This document shows positions 12,201 through 27,200 of a DNA stretch of 64,000 bases, piece after piece. Below the pieces are notes generated by a model, which saw only the letters and a list, made by a program, of their open reading frames with translations, had not been told where the DNA came from and made no database searches. Each line of letters starts with the position of its first letter. Position 1 is the stretch's first letter. Source of the DNA: Delphinapterus leucas (lineage: Eukaryota > Chordata > Mammalia > Artiodactyla > Monodontidae); assembly GCF_002288925.2 (NCBI RefSeq), contig NW_022098021.1, positions 5,520,138-5,584,137 of the forward strand, read 5' to 3'. A program made the position numbers and the translations under genes.

Positions 12201-15200
12201 TATTTTTAAATTGCATGTTTCCATTTTTTGTAACTACTTTGTTTTTCAGGTATATTCAGCAGAATCACTCAAACATGTCCAGGTTTTCTAATTGGGGCTT
12301 GCTTTCTACATTAAAAAATAAAAGAAAACTTTATAGTTAAGGTCAGGGGTCCCTGAGGTTTTTGTGAAGAAGGTCCTGTAATGTTGAGCTCATCCTAGGT
12401 GGGGGCTGCTCGGTGTATGCATGTTTATGGGTACAGATGGTGACGTCCCAGGGAAGGTTACTAACAGTAGAACTGTAGAGCCGTAACTGGGTTGGGAGTG
12501 CCTGCTGGCTATATTTCCTTCCTGGTTGGGAATTTCAGGACACTGAGGCGAGACGTTAATGGCGTGAGGGGGATGTGGCTGCCGCAGCTGGCTTGGAGAC
12601 CTGCCAGGTAAGGCTTAAAGTAGCTGACAGTGGATATTGTTCTGCTGGTTGGGGAATCCCTGGTTAATGTGTCCTGTTAGGTTTGAGCGTTTCTATTGTG
12701 GACTTCCTGTTTCAATCTCATGTATTGGCCAACTTGTTCTTTAACTGAGAAGTAAGGGCTGAATGGGAGTGGGTAGGGGTTCCCTTCAACTATAGGTTCA
12801 GTGATCTACAACTGTAGCAGCATCTCCTGCTGTTTTGGGGCTGCTTTCATTGGATCGTGACTTGATTGCCTTTGAAACATGGTACCAGTTCTTCTACTAA
12901 AGTAGCTATGTAGCTTTCAGCATGCTGTTTGATCCCTGTGTTTTAGCATTTTCATTTCTATAAGAAGATAATATTAGATAATTTTAAAAGTCTTTCTAAT
13001 CTAAAATTGTATTGTTTTGTGACATGTTGATCAATAGGAGATAGATAGGTACACTAAAAGGAGACAGAAATGAAAACAGTGATGCGAAGTAGCAAAAAGG
13101 AGAGAAGAGTTTGATTTGTGTGTTGCTACTAGACTTAAAAAGGACTTTAAAAGGTATATGGACTTCCTTGACATAGTATGTGTAAATAGAAAATCCTTTG
13201 TATCACAGGTACAGATGAGGGGGGTTTTGTTTCAGCAGTGTAAGGTTAGGGTCTGGGGTGAATCAGAGTGTTGTAGAGGTCCTGAATGAACTGAGAGGCA
13301 GGGAGAGACAGCATGTATTCGTGAATGCCCAAGAACATTCCTGGTTCTCAGCTGGATGTGGAGAGTTAGAAGTCAGTCTTTTTATTTCCTTTGAGTCAAA
13401 TAGGTTGAAACCTCCAGGGATCATTTTTTCTTTCACCTTTTGGCTCAGTGGTGCATTGTAGGTACTTAGTAGAGAGAGAGTGTTTGTGTGGACAAAATTA
13501 CTATGCTGTGTGTAACATGTCTAGATAGGAATGGTCCTCTAATTCTGTAGGAATGAATTGAATGGTGGCAGCCTCTTTTATTGACTTTTCCCTGATTCTT
13601 CTCAGCCTGACTAGTCATATTCATATGTGAAAGTCATCTTTTTTTCTTACTCTTTTTGCCTTTTGGATGTGCATTTACCCTACAGTAGGGCATGGGGCAG
13701 AGTCTTAGTAAAAGTAGAGGAATCAGAGAGATGTATCCCTTTAAAACCCTCAGTGCACACAGGCATGTAAACTCCAGCCATGTATACGAGCAGAAACTCA
13801 GATGTGGACTACATGTTGATGGTGATAATATTTAGTTTTTGATTTTTTAGTCGTGAATCTCTTACACATTGATATTCTGAAATGAGATGTTTTCTTATGA
13901 TTTCATGAACATCTTCCCATATTTGTGATGTGGTTATCCAGATTTTAGAATGGTATTCCTATAAATAATAACTAGTAAGTAATAGTCCCTTTTGGTGGGG
14001 GGTGTACCTTTTAGAAAACAGTACAGATCAATAGGATATTAATATAATTGTTGTCACCAAAATGCTCCCTAAGCCATAGTTACTATGGACCATAATCTTA
14101 TTGCCCACTGTTGTGATGTGGTAGGCTAAACAGCTGAAACATGGAGATCCAAAATGTAGTGGCTTCACATGACAAGAATTTATTTCTTGCTTTTGTAACA
14201 GTCCAGGACAGATTTTTCAGGTTGTCTGGGATCCTGTTCTCCATGTACTTAAGGACCCAGGTCAAAGGGTTTCTAGGCATCTCTCCAGTCAGCTGGAAGG
14301 GGGAAAGCATGGAGGACCCTGAGTGGGAAGTTGTTATGGACAAACCTGGAAATTGTCTGCAAAATTTCTCCAACCATGACTGTCCACCAAAATCCAGACT
14401 TTCATCTTTTTAAGCAGCTGGCCTACATGCTCCAGTCTTCTTTGGATGCAGAATTTTAAGTTGACCCTGGTTATCTCATATAAAGACATTTTGGGGCATT
14501 ATCTTATTTGCATCTTTTGTATCTACTTTAAAGAAATCACCAAAACAGCTACAGTAACTGATTTATCTAGCATCATGGAAAATGAAGCTCTCCATCACAC
14601 TTGAATTTTTGGATATAAGAAGCTTTATGGCTTTCATTGTCAAAACTTCATATTCTCAGCAATTTTTCAAAGAAAGATTTCCAGACTTTGTAGTTTCTGT
14701 TGCTTCACGCAGAACTGACTTTGCTTTGATGACTCATGCTCAGTTTGACGTGCGCCAGGTGATTATAGTGAACCGGAGTGCAGTTGCTACCTTTTAGGTA
14801 ACGGGAGTTTGAAGAGCAGCTTGCTTCAGTGTTATGTAATTACTTGGATTCTTCACCCTTTCCATTGTCCTCCTACCTCAATCAGATTATAACTCCTTGG
14901 AGGGAATTTCTCTTGCTGTCTGAGTCTGTTAAAGTGCCTGAATGTAGTACCTTGAATGGACATACTCAGACAAGTTTATTTGAACCATGTTAGTGAGTTC
15001 TTACTGGCTTTTCATTGATGACTCTGTTGTGCTGTTAGTATTCCTAACTCTAGGACAGTGGTTCTTGAGTCTGTCAGAATCCCCTGGAGTACCTGTTAAA
15101 ACCCAGCACTCCCTGGGTCCCATCCCCAGAGCTGCTGATTTTGTAGGTCTGTCTGGGTGAGCCAGGGAATTTCCTTTTCTAATGTGTTTCCAGGTGATGC

Positions 15201-18200
15201 TGCTGACTTTTCTGGGGAGTCCATTTTGAGAGCTACTGCTCTACTTAATGCTCTGTGCTGCCTTCTCTCCTCTTTCTTCTTACAACCCTTTTCTTCTCCT
15301 AATCTGCTGCTTTCTTTAAATAAGAAAAAGACTTTGAGTCAAGGACTTGAATTGTTGCCTGTGAATAAGGTGCATGGGGCTTTAAATTATTCTTTGGCTG
15401 AGGCTGATTTCGCTTTTCTGGTTCGAGTCTGTGTACTGAGTAACTGAAGTTATCAGATAAGTAACCATTGAATTAATTGTTACAGGGGTTCCTGAAGCTC
15501 AGCCAAGATCACAAATACCGTTTAAGTGAAACCAGGCCACAGGGATTTCTTCTACCTTAGTAATGCTTATGGGACACACATAATATAAATCAATTATTGA
15601 TACATCTCATAAATTTTTCAGAATGTCTGAAAAATGCATAGCATACGTACCGTGGCTGTTTAAAATTTTAAACCTCACGGATCTAGAACTAGTAATCAGA
15701 TATCTTTTATTTGCATGTTACGTTTTAATATGTATGTTTTAAGATTTTTATGTAAAGGTCAACAAAATTGTTATTAATGTTAAAGAAGTAAGAAGTGTTT
15801 ATTGATTCAATAACAACATTTTTTGAAGCCAGACTATTTTTTCTTCTTAATTTGCTACTAGCTTTTATTTGTTGGAAAGAAATTTAAAGTTAAAATTACA
15901 TTGTTAACTAATATTAATCTTATTTTTTATGACTATAACTTTTTATAATCAGACATGGTTGTCTTGGAGTATGTTTATTGTTCATAAACAATACAACATA
16001 ATTTATCAGTGAATGAAGCATACCATTTAGTCATAAACATTCACTGTCACTTGAGAAGAAAAATGGTTCTTTTGATCCAGAAGAGTTTGTTTGGTGGCTA
16101 ACACCTGTCCTCCTCCCATTTTGTTTTGACTCTGTTTAAATAATGTACGTGTTATGATTTAAGAGATTGACACCATTGCAGAGGCTAGAGAAGATCCTAT
16201 TAATTCAGATAATTTTGTCAAGTTTGGGGGCAAGCAGGTCACTGTTCTGTTTCTTCAAATATTATAGTGATCCAAGTAAGTGACCTAACATGCAGGCCAG
16301 AGGGTATAGTTCTTAAAGTTGTAATTCAGTTGTTTTCAAGAGAGTTAAAAATCTGGACAAGTTATTCACATTTTGAGAGGTTTAGGTACTGTAGTTTACA
16401 CATAGTATTCTAACATTTGTTGAATTAATTGATGAAAACTCATATGGAGATGAGGCTCTTGATAGAGGTAAGGCTGAAGTTAGGCCCAGTGGAGGATTAC
16501 TGCGTGTACACATGGAAAGTGAAATAGTTGTGCAGGCTGTGGTCTCCATCAAATATTGTGTACGAGTATGTGGCTGATACAACTTGGGTTAAACTCATAG
16601 TATGAACTGACAGTATTTACCTACATTTGGTCAATGAGATTAAATAAATTTTGTGAGGAAGCGTTAGGACACTTAATAGTTTTATTAGTGCTTACAGTGT
16701 TTTTAATATCCAGGTAGTCCAAATACCTTTTATCACAGGTAGATATTCAACTAAAATGAAGTATGCTTATAGAAGTCAGTTGCTGAAATTCTCTAGATAT
16801 TGAGGGGGAAATCACAGGTGGAATCTGAGTTGCATTTATATTGGTTTGGTCCACATGGCTTTTATTAGAGGTTATTTATATTTAAAAAATAAGTAAAGAA
16901 AGCATTTTGGAGTGTGTTTGAAACTTATTTTTATTGTATAATGTAATGAAGAGAGAATCTTTGTACTTCTAATCAAATACAATTTTTAATAATTGAAATG
17001 TTACTGTAAATCAGTAAACATATTTTACTTTTTCTTTATATTTTCCTAAAAGTAAAAGTAAGCACATTATGGCTTTCTAGTTGTCATTAGAATAAACTCC
17101 AAGTCCCTTACTACGGTATCTGATGTGTCTTACATACCTCTCGAATCTCACCTTTTCACTCTTTCCATTGTGTGTTCAGTTCCAACCATCCTGGTCTTCC
17201 TCAAATATGTCAAGCTCCTTTCTGGCTCATGTTCTTTGCATGTGCTGTTTCACCTGTTCTTTCCATGGATGGTTGCTTGCGTTCTCTTAGGTGTCACTTA
17301 CAAAGTGACTTAAAGTGTCACAGAGAAGGGCCTTTGACTAATGTAGAGGAAATTTCCCATCATTATTTTTCATGGTGTTCTCCTGTTTACTTCCTTTTTA
17401 GAACTTACTACAATTTGAACTTGCATTTTTCTTTGTATTAGAATGAGTGGTCCTCTTCATGCCTATTGGAATATAAGCTCCCTTGTGGAAGGAACTATGT
17501 CTACATGCTTATTAAATATTTTTAGAATTAAAATAATTGAAAATGCCTACCAGCTTTCTTTTCTTCATGGAGGACCTCCTCTGATATAAAATACGTCTCA
17601 TATTTGAGGATATGCATTTGAAAATGGCAGCACTTTTGCCATCTCTGTGCATGCCTCTACTTGGAAGGCTCTTCAGTTTCTTGAGATCTTGCCTGTTTTT
17701 CATTGATTAGGTCAAATGCCTCTCTTTTTTTTTTTTTTTCTTCTCCCCCTTTCAAAGCCATTTCTACTTCTGAAGTCATTATTACTGTCTTCCATCTCTA
17801 TGCTTCTATAATGTTTTCAGTATCTCTTAATGTTTTTAAAGTTTGGTCTGTATGTTTTATTTATTTCCTTCACTTAAAGTTAAGTGCTTCTGGAAGCATT
17901 TTTATCATTTTATCCACTATTGTGATCACACGTGGAGACCTAGAGTAAACACTAAAATTGAAAAATTTTAAGCACTGTCGTGGGCTTTATGAGTAAAGTA
18001 TGAACTTCATGAGATCAGAACTAGATCTCATTGCTTGAATTCCTGGAACCTTGCTCAGTGCCTGATCTCCTGCAGTGGTTCCGGTAAAGCTTTTATATGT
18101 AGTTGCAGATTAGCCCGTGGTGCTTTGCATATACAGCTTCCCCGTCCCCATGTAAGACTTATGAAGTCAGAAACCCCACATTTGGAGCACCGCCATTGTC

Positions 18201-21200
18201 TGTATGTTTAAAGATTTCACAGGAGATTCTGACATCTACCCTTTGAGAGAAAACAAAAAAGTTCAGAATTCCAGAAAATTTGTAGGAAGGTGAGATTTTA
18301 TCTGATTCGAGTGAGGTTATCCAGGATGAAGTTTCATGGAAAACCCATAAGATGGGTTTTAAAGGATAGGTAGGATTTCTTTAAACATTTTTAACACAGA
18401 CAGTTGAGAATCTGTGAAGTTTATTTTTTTTTCTGTTTGTTTTAACCAGTTTATTACCATAATAGAGAATTGTTTTCGCTCAGTTAGTGAACTTTCATAA
18501 AGTAATTCAGTCTGAGTTAGGTAAAGACAGATGTGAAGAAAACGTCAGGCACAGTACCGAGCCATAGGCTTGGAGCAGGGTCCTGCTGGAACAGGCTTTA
18601 CCCTTAAATGCTGATTGTAGCGGAGGCCACAGAGTTCGCCTGGAGGGAATAGGATAAGGCGAGGTTTTTTGCCAACTGGCACTTTTTTTAGACAAGCTAT
18701 ACGTTGGTACCAGTGTGCAGTGATTCCACATGACAGTTTAAACTACTATCATTAATTAGCTCACATAGATGGTTCTGTTTACCTACCTTAGGCTCTTGGT
18801 CACTGCTTTTGTTAAGTGGAGTTTCTTATTCATTTATCTTTTCAAAGAAATATTTTTGAAGTTTGCCATTTGCGTGATGTGGAGAGCCACCATTCTGAAA
18901 TATCAGAAGAGTGGAATTTTCTTTTCAAATTAAAATTGCTAGGCAAGTGAAAAAGGTTAGATTGGGCAGGAACTTGGAAAAATGAATGAAAAATGGCACT
19001 GAGATAAAATGTCATGTATTTTGAAGTACCTGGTGTCTCTTTCTTAAAATGTTACCAATTTTCTTTGCCATTAGCACCCCTGAGTTTGGCACACTGTTTC
19101 TTTTTTTTTTTATTTTAACGTCTTTATTGGAGTATAATTGCTCTACAATGGTGTGTTAGTTTCTGCTTTATAACAAAGTGAATCAGCTATACATATACAT
19201 ACATCCCCATATCTCCTCCCTCTTGCGTCTCCCTCCCACCCTCCCTATCCCACCCCTCTAGGTGGCCACAAAGCACGGAGCTGATCTCCCTGTGCTATGC
19301 GGCTGCTTCCCGCTAGCTAGCTATTTTACATTTAGTAGTGTATATAAGTCCATGGCACATTGTTTCTTGAGGGTTGTCAGGATGGGGGGAGAGAAGACAG
19401 GACTGGACAGCAGGCTGGGAGCACGTTGATATCAGGCACCTGCAGCTCAGCAAGCATCAGAAACATAAGACTTAATTACCATTTCTGCCCCTAGAGGACC
19501 TGTGAGCCAGGAATACCAAAGCTTAATTAGATTTTAGAGGACAGTGGTTTTCAAACATTTTTTTTAAAGCAGCAGAACTCTTGTGAAGTCTGTATGTAGT
19601 CCCCAAATCTAAAATTATATAAAGCGGATAAAACTGGCATTTACAGGGTCAGGTTTATTAAACTTACTCATGAAGTTTTTCAGTGAGAATAGCAAGTCTA
19701 TGTGGTATTATGTCGAACCCAGTCATTTGAAATCGGTGGGTGAAGGACAGTAATTAGTCTTATATTCCTGTCTCCTTTTCTGTATTTTCTGTCATATAGT
19801 AACATAAAAATCATGATTCACATGAATAAGTTGTGCACCCATTTGTTCCATTTTCTCTGAGTGCATGTGCATTTAAATAAAGATTATTGCAGTCACTGCC
19901 TTCCTAATGAAAGATCCATGTATATAGAGGGGTGACAGTAGAGAGGCTTTATTCTGAGCCTCCATGAGAATACCCTAACCCAACACAAGCTAAGTATGTT
20001 GGTGATGATCTCTGTTAAAAAAGAATGCATGCTAATTTGGACCTGCATTTGTGATTTTATTGTTGATTCACTAAAAGTGAAAAAAACAGATGAAATTCAA
20101 ATCAAGAATTTACAGAGCCCCGAAGCATTTCTGGAAGCTTAGGGTTCTGCTCAATGCAGATTGAAAACCACCGGCATAGAGCCCTGTTTCTTGATGGGAA
20201 GCGATCCACTGGTACTCAGGTTGAGGAAGCTGGGAGGGTTGCTGTTTTTCTCACCTGAACCACAGGCTACAGGGAATGATTTGAGTGGCCATTTGGTGAA
20301 TTCTCCCCAGATAGTTTATGACAGGTACCATTCATTACATACAGCGGGATTTAACTCTCCTTTCTCTGAGAGAGGCTGGGAAAATGAGGAATGAGTAAGG
20401 CTTTAAAACCAAACCAAAAAACCCCATAACCTGTCAGATGCTTATATTCAAAAGAGTAGTTTTCAAGACAGTGTGTAGTCACTACTAGTTTTGTCCTCCA
20501 TAAATCTGAGCTCTGAGGCACTGAGGTTCTTGGTGGAGAATCAAGAATTTTCCATATTAGAGCTTGGAAGTGACAAGGGAAATTTTTTGATTAGAATTTT
20601 CCCCACACGAATAAATGTTTTAGAAAGGAAAGTTGTGCTGGCCACCCTCACGCCTCCCTCTGGAGGTGGTCTTGAGGAGTGTGTGTTCTGTGAAAAGCTG
20701 TTAGCCTCATGCGCTGGAAAGGACAAAATAATGTTTCTGAAAGTAGCTTGAGTTCTTCGGTTGCCTTTCTTCTTATGGAGGTTTTTCCCTCTTTTTTTTT
20801 CATAACAACATATTTTTGTAGACAGAACCCCTAACTCATGAAATGCAAAGGCCCCCCCCCGTTTTATTGTGGTATATTTTGAGGCTCTAAGGCTGTACAT
20901 GTTGATTTTTTGGTTTTTAGAAATAATAGGGAAGGCAGTTCACTATTGCATATCTTGAAACAGAACATGTTACTCTTTTTATCTTTTAATTCAGAATATT
21001 CTCTCTGACTAGTGAGTATGAGGACCTTGCGTTTAGGGAATTAAGTAACATTTCACTAGTTTTTTATGTATGGCCATAAGCAAAGCTAGTGCCCTAGACA
21101 TGTAGACTGCTTCTGGGTGGAAATATTTAATTCCCCCCACTCCACACACACACACACACACGCACGCACGCACGCACACGAAAGGCAGCTTTTCACAGAT

Positions 21201-24200
21201 TAAACAAAACAAAATAACAGCTTTGGCCCTTGAAATACTTCCCATTTATAGTCCTTGCAAATTTCTTCTTGGGTGAGAAACCCTATGGTGTGTGTGATAG
21301 CTTCTCTTGTAAGCTTTTTAGTTTTAACATTTCTTACTGTAACTGAGTGAAAGCTTTAACCAGGAACTGCCTATGGCATATAGATGCTTTCAGTTTATTG
21401 GCTACTCCTGTAGCTGAAAGGAAGTTGAACTATTTTTTTGGACCCATTAAGTTGTCCTTTCCACTTGGGTGTTGAAAGAGCTTATGAGCAGTAGCTGTTC
21501 TGATTTTTGTTGGTTGTTTTCTCTAGGGAACAAGCTACCCTCTGAGTCAGCACTGGACTTGAAGATAAATCCTACAATTCATGAAACTGACTGATTCGAC
21601 TAAAGGATGGATAGTTTGGGCAGCGTTGGACAGCTCTGAGGGGTCTGTTTGTTTAACTGAAGGGATTGTTGCGTTCAGCAACTTTTAATTCCCCTAATCA
21701 TAAGGGGTTGCTGTTGTGAAAACAGGGTTTGTGAAGGAATCAGTTCTGGCAGTTGACATCAATCAATATTCTTACTGACTTTGTTTTCATTTTATCACCA
21801 CACTTAATGAAACAATTCTTTAAAGTGTAGAAATTTTACTGTTTGTCGCCAGCAAGAATTAGTATGCTCCTGAGAGGTCAGCATAGGGCTTTAGCAGTCT
21901 ACTTATGAATCCAAGCTATCCTTTTTCCACATGGGGTTATAAACATTTCTCTCCAGTAAACCTTTTGGCATTTGGGTTGTTTCATCTTTGCAAAGGTAGT
22001 TTGCATTTGTGGCTTGCAACTTTTAGGATTAAATTGAACTTAACTTGATTAGTGTATATTTTACTAGATTAGTGAATAATTTTTATCGTGGCTTATGGCT
22101 AATATTGTGATTTTGATAATTAACAATTTTTACCTTAAAAGGTTATTTTTTTAGTTTCAGTTTTCAAGGAAATGAGGATAATTTTAATGTTTAATTAAAT
22201 GGATTTTTTTATATGAGACATGAGGGATTTAAGCTATAGAAAGGAAACTTTTCTTATCCTAATATTCTAGGCCACTATAAATTATGCAGGAATACTGTGG
22301 ATTGTCTTTTTGGAGGCTTTTAAAAACAGGGTGTGGCATGATACCGGCAATACTTTGGCCAAAGGTATATACATCTGTGTGGTAACAAATAATTTTGTGG
22401 TTTAAGAGTTAAAGGGTTATAAATATATTAATTTATTTTAATCATTTGAAAGTTAGTATGATTTAAAATATATAGGAATAATGGGAATTTTACCTAGTCA
22501 ATATTTGAGTTGATTATTGTTTAGGCTAGAAGTGGAAGTGATCATCATGTCAGGATTTGGAAAATTGGGCTTTTAGACAAATGAGAGTTTATACATTTCA
22601 GCTTTAGGTTCATTAGTTGCATGATTATTATTACCTTAAGCCTGGTACTTTTGATTAATAACAGTTTTAGCCAGTTTTGATAATTATCTACAAAGCTGAA
22701 TTTGATTGAATGATGGAATTATTACGGGGAAAGAAGTAAAGACTGTAAAGACTAATATTATTTTAGCTTTTACTTCCTAATCCTGTTGCTTTTTGGATAG
22801 TGGTTTGTTTTATTTTGTACAGTCTATTTGAGGATTAGATCCACATTTAAAATGTGAGCATGGCTATATGATGGTTGTCTCAGTTAAATCTTTATGTCCA
22901 CTTTTTAAAGTTTTCTTACCTGTGTTTGTGACTTAAAAGTGATGGTAAAATGTCCCCAAAATAAAATTTAGTAAAATATTTACATTTTTTTACTTAATGG
23001 CAACATCTTGACGGATTATTGCCATTTAGTCCCTGGATTCTTAGATGCCATCTATTATAAAATGCATCCCATTAGTGTAATAATAGCCTTTGCTGGGGTC
23101 GGGGGTGGGGGCGGTGGTGGAATTAATATCATTAGACATATAAACTTAAAAAAAAAGGAACTTTAATAAAGAAAATAACCCAGACTTTCATGTTGCTAGG
23201 AATCTTCAGAAACACTAATTCAAGTCTTTAAATTCTAATTGTCTTTAAATTCAAGGATTTTCTGGATCACCCTTGTCTGTAGCGGTCATACATCGCTTCC
23301 TATGACTTGTTTCTTTTCACAGTACCTAAACTTTTAGGATTGACAGTATAGTTTTGAGGCTTATTGTAGAAATCCAGAAGCTTGAACAGAGAAATGTTGT
23401 GCACTGGTTGTACCATCCTCCCCTCCTTTAATATTTTATATGTTCTGAAATTTGACAGTTCTTATGCCTTTAATCACATTTTCTCCTTAAACTTTTTCTT
23501 CTAGGTGCATTAGTTTTATATGGCCTTCAGGGATTTAAATTTGGGTTAAATTCAACAGCATGGAGTGCTCCACTGGGTTGTAATAGCACTCAAGGGACTT
23601 AGAGTCTATCTTCATTTCTACCTTCACTGAGTTTATGTGCCTGAGCTGTGTCAGGCCCCATTGTCTAATTTGTAGAAAGGGGAGAAGCTTATTCTACTTC
23701 TGGCTTAAAAATTGGAAATTGTAAAACATTCTCTTCAAACTGTTGGCAGTTTATGAAGTAGATTCTTATTTATCTTTAAATTTAAGTAGGTAATTATATG
23801 AATTTAAGTGTGACTCAATAGGGTGATTTTCATTAAGCAAAAATACTGACTAAGGATTTCTAAATTTAGGGTTTTTAACTTGGTGTATTTTATTACAAGG
23901 CAGTGAAGATGATATTTGTGCAAACAAACATATGCTCAAGGTTATTCAGAACGTAAACTTAAAAGAAAATTTTTAAAGGTAAAGTTATTAAGTATTCAAA
24001 CAGCTTTTCTTTATTTCTTAACTGAATTAAATAATTGTGTCATGGGAAAAATTTAGTGTACATCACAGAACATCACTTATAATGAGCTATTTTCTCCTAA
24101 AACCATTCTTACCCCCTTAATAGACTTCAGATTGATAGTGTTTTCTCTATCCTTCGAATTGCATTCAGTTTTTAAAAACTTATTTTATCTATTAAAATGT

Positions 24201-27200
24201 TGAATTATAGTGTTACCATTTAAAAAGCAGCACATATGTATATGCTCTGTGTATATATACATTTATTTTATTTTATAAATTTATTTATTTATTTATTTTG
24301 GTTGCATTGGGTCTTCATTGCTGCACACGGGCTTTCTCTAGTTGCAATGAGCAGGGGCTCCTCTTCGTTGCAGTTCACGGGCTTCTCATTGTGATGGCTT
24401 ATCTTGTTGCAGAACACAGGCTCTAGGCACGCGGGCTTCAGTAATTGTGGCACGTGGGCTCAGTAGTCGTGGCACACGGGCTTAGTTGCTCTGTGGCGTG
24501 TGGGATCCTCCTGGACCAGGGCTCGAATCGTGTCCCCTGCATTGGCAGGCAGATTCTTAAACACTGTGCCACCAGGGAAGTCCCTATATACATTTATTTT
24601 AACTATAAATGTCTTTCAGGATTTAGGATTATTTCTTTAGGGTACTTTCCAGAGCTAGAATTTCTGGGACAAAGGCTGTGCATAGTTTTTAAGCTATTGA
24701 GATTGAAAGCAGCTGTTTTTGTGATGTATACACCAAGCCATAGCCAGATGATCCTCTTTAGGATTACTCCAGAAGTCCAACAGTTATTTATGAAGAATAA
24801 ATTTTGTTTCATATACTTCCAAATTTTATTTTTATTTTATTTATTTATTTAGTTAGTTGCACCAGGTCTTAGTTGTGGCTCCAGGGCTCCTTTAGTTGTG
24901 GCTTGCCAGCTCCTTAGTTGCAGCACACAGGCTCCTTAGCTGTGGCATGTGAACTCTTAGTTGTGGCATGCATGTGGGATCTGGTTCCCTGACCAGGGTT
25001 TGAACCTAGGTCCCCTGCATTGGGAGCACAGAGTCTTATCCACTGAGCCACTAGGGAAGTCCCAACACATGTTTTTTGTTTTTTGGTTTTTTTTGGCCAT
25101 GTTGTGGGATCTTAGTTCCCCAACCAGAGATCGAACCGGGGCCCTCGGTAGTGAAAGCGCAGAGTCCTAACCACTGGACAACCTGGGAATTCCCCTCTAA
25201 TTTTTACGTAAGTAAACATTTTGAATGGCTTCTATAATATTCGTATACTAGAAATTAAAATATGCCAACTAATGATATTATAAAATCTTTTCTATTAACA
25301 TTAGTTGTTGAAATCCTAGTTAAGCTATAACACATATATTTACTTTTATGGTGTGTGTTTAGATAGTTTAGATACTAACGAAAGGAGTTGATGGAACACA
25401 TAGGTTCAGCTCCGTTTTACATGAGCTGTATTTAATTTTTCTTTGCTATATTTCCTAGCGACGGAGGGTACATATCTAATTATATAATTTTTCTCAATGT
25501 GTATGGACAAACTTAGTGGAATCAACGTAAATCCATTGCCCTAACTTAAAGCTTACTTTTCCCCCTCCTCCCTCTTCCCTGAGGTATGTTTAGATGTAAG
25601 AAACAAAACATTTGCCCTTATATTTGTCTGTAACAGTATTCACTACACCATAGAGCAGAATTATGAAAAAGTGGTGGCTGTACTGTAGTAGACAACTTAA
25701 GGTATATGTGCGGAAGCGAGTTAACATAGTGTCCTTAACAGAGACTGCTTGCAAGGTTGGCCCTGGGCTGATGTCTGGGACCTCGGAGTTGGGGAGTGTT
25801 CCGGTTTTTCCCTAACTGATTAGGGTGGTTTACTATTCCTAGACTCTGTGCAAACAGTGTGGTTTGTGCTGCTCACATGCTTTCCATCTGGGAGTGTGGG
25901 ATTCTGGTGTGTGCTAGGCAGTGACCAGTCACCTATAAAAACCCTGGTGCTTCTCTGAGCAGATATATTGCCTTTGTGCTCCTGGACGAAGAGTGGGCCG
26001 TGTGACCCCTCGTGAGGAAGGGGGCATAAGGAAGCCCACAGATGAATCCCTCTAGTCTCCACCTGCGTCTTCGCCCCTTGAGATCTGGATGTGTACGTTT
26101 ACTACACTGCTGTGGTAGATCTTAGTCGCGAGTGCAACCCTGTGCTGAGTTCCAGTGACTTTCTGAACATGGAAGTGGTCTTGGGGGAGCCCCCCCCAAC
26201 CAGTCAAGGATCTTTGTTACTAAATTTACTGAGAAACTGTAGGGATTATATTTTAAAGCAGTTTTATTTATGCAGTAGTCATCAACATCATACGGAGAAT
26301 TTAATGCATTTCTGATGTTGTTCTGTAATTTTTAACATTTTATTTCAGAAAGTTCTACGCAGTAGAAGTCTGTCCTGCGTATAGGATAGCTGTTTAGAGT
26401 ATCCTGGGGATTTGTCTGACAGGTTGCATCAAATTGCAGAGAACTCCATGACATACAGACTTAACTGTCAATGATTACAATTAAACACTTTCTTTAAATT
26501 CACTTTCTCCTCCTGCTAAGAACAGCTAGTGGATAGAAATGGACTAAGAAATAAAGCTTGTCTCTGACTCACTGAAAGAGTGAGTGGCGGAGGGAGGGGG
26601 AGAAAAGCGCTCTGATCTCAATTTTGGAGTTGTCCTTTTATACCCACCCTTTAAGTTATCATAAGCAATATCAAGGAAAAAGATTTATTAATTCATTAGA
26701 TGTTTAAGATCCTGTTAGAATTTAGGAGCATAAACTTAGTGTCTGTTTTTTGGGCTATAAACTGGGCATTGTTTTATTTGGGAGAGGGTGTGATTAGGGA
26801 ATTTGGTTTTAAAAAAATCAATAAAGTAAGAAATATATCTTTAGTAGTAACTTCGTTTTTTGTATTCCTGGATATGATCATATAAATTCCTTACTATGAT
26901 TTTCTCTTGGATGAGGTCCCAAATATTGGCCCTATTGTTAAGAAGATAAAACGCTTCCTCTGTTTGTCTTTAATTCATTCATCTGTTCAGCATGAGATAT
27001 ATTTTGGTGATTTCTAATCTAAACCATTCTCTTCAGTGTAGCCATACGTGACAGTTTATTACTGAGGATTTAATGTGGTTATTGGAACTTTGTTAAAGTT
27101 AACAACTTTAGTTACAACAGCATTAACAATTTTAGTTAACATTAGTGTAATCTAGGTTTACCCAGACTACATAGATCTGGAAAGAGTAGTACTAGAATAA

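Noticed and set aside
14098..14413. Overlapping open frames of about 90 codons on both strands
   Set aside because: No family resemblance, no splice or start context, and the sequence resembles an old repeat.
23097..23120. G-rich tract as a strong G-quadruplex
   Set aside because: Only three runs of three or more G; the remaining runs are pairs, so a stable three-tetrad structure is not supported.
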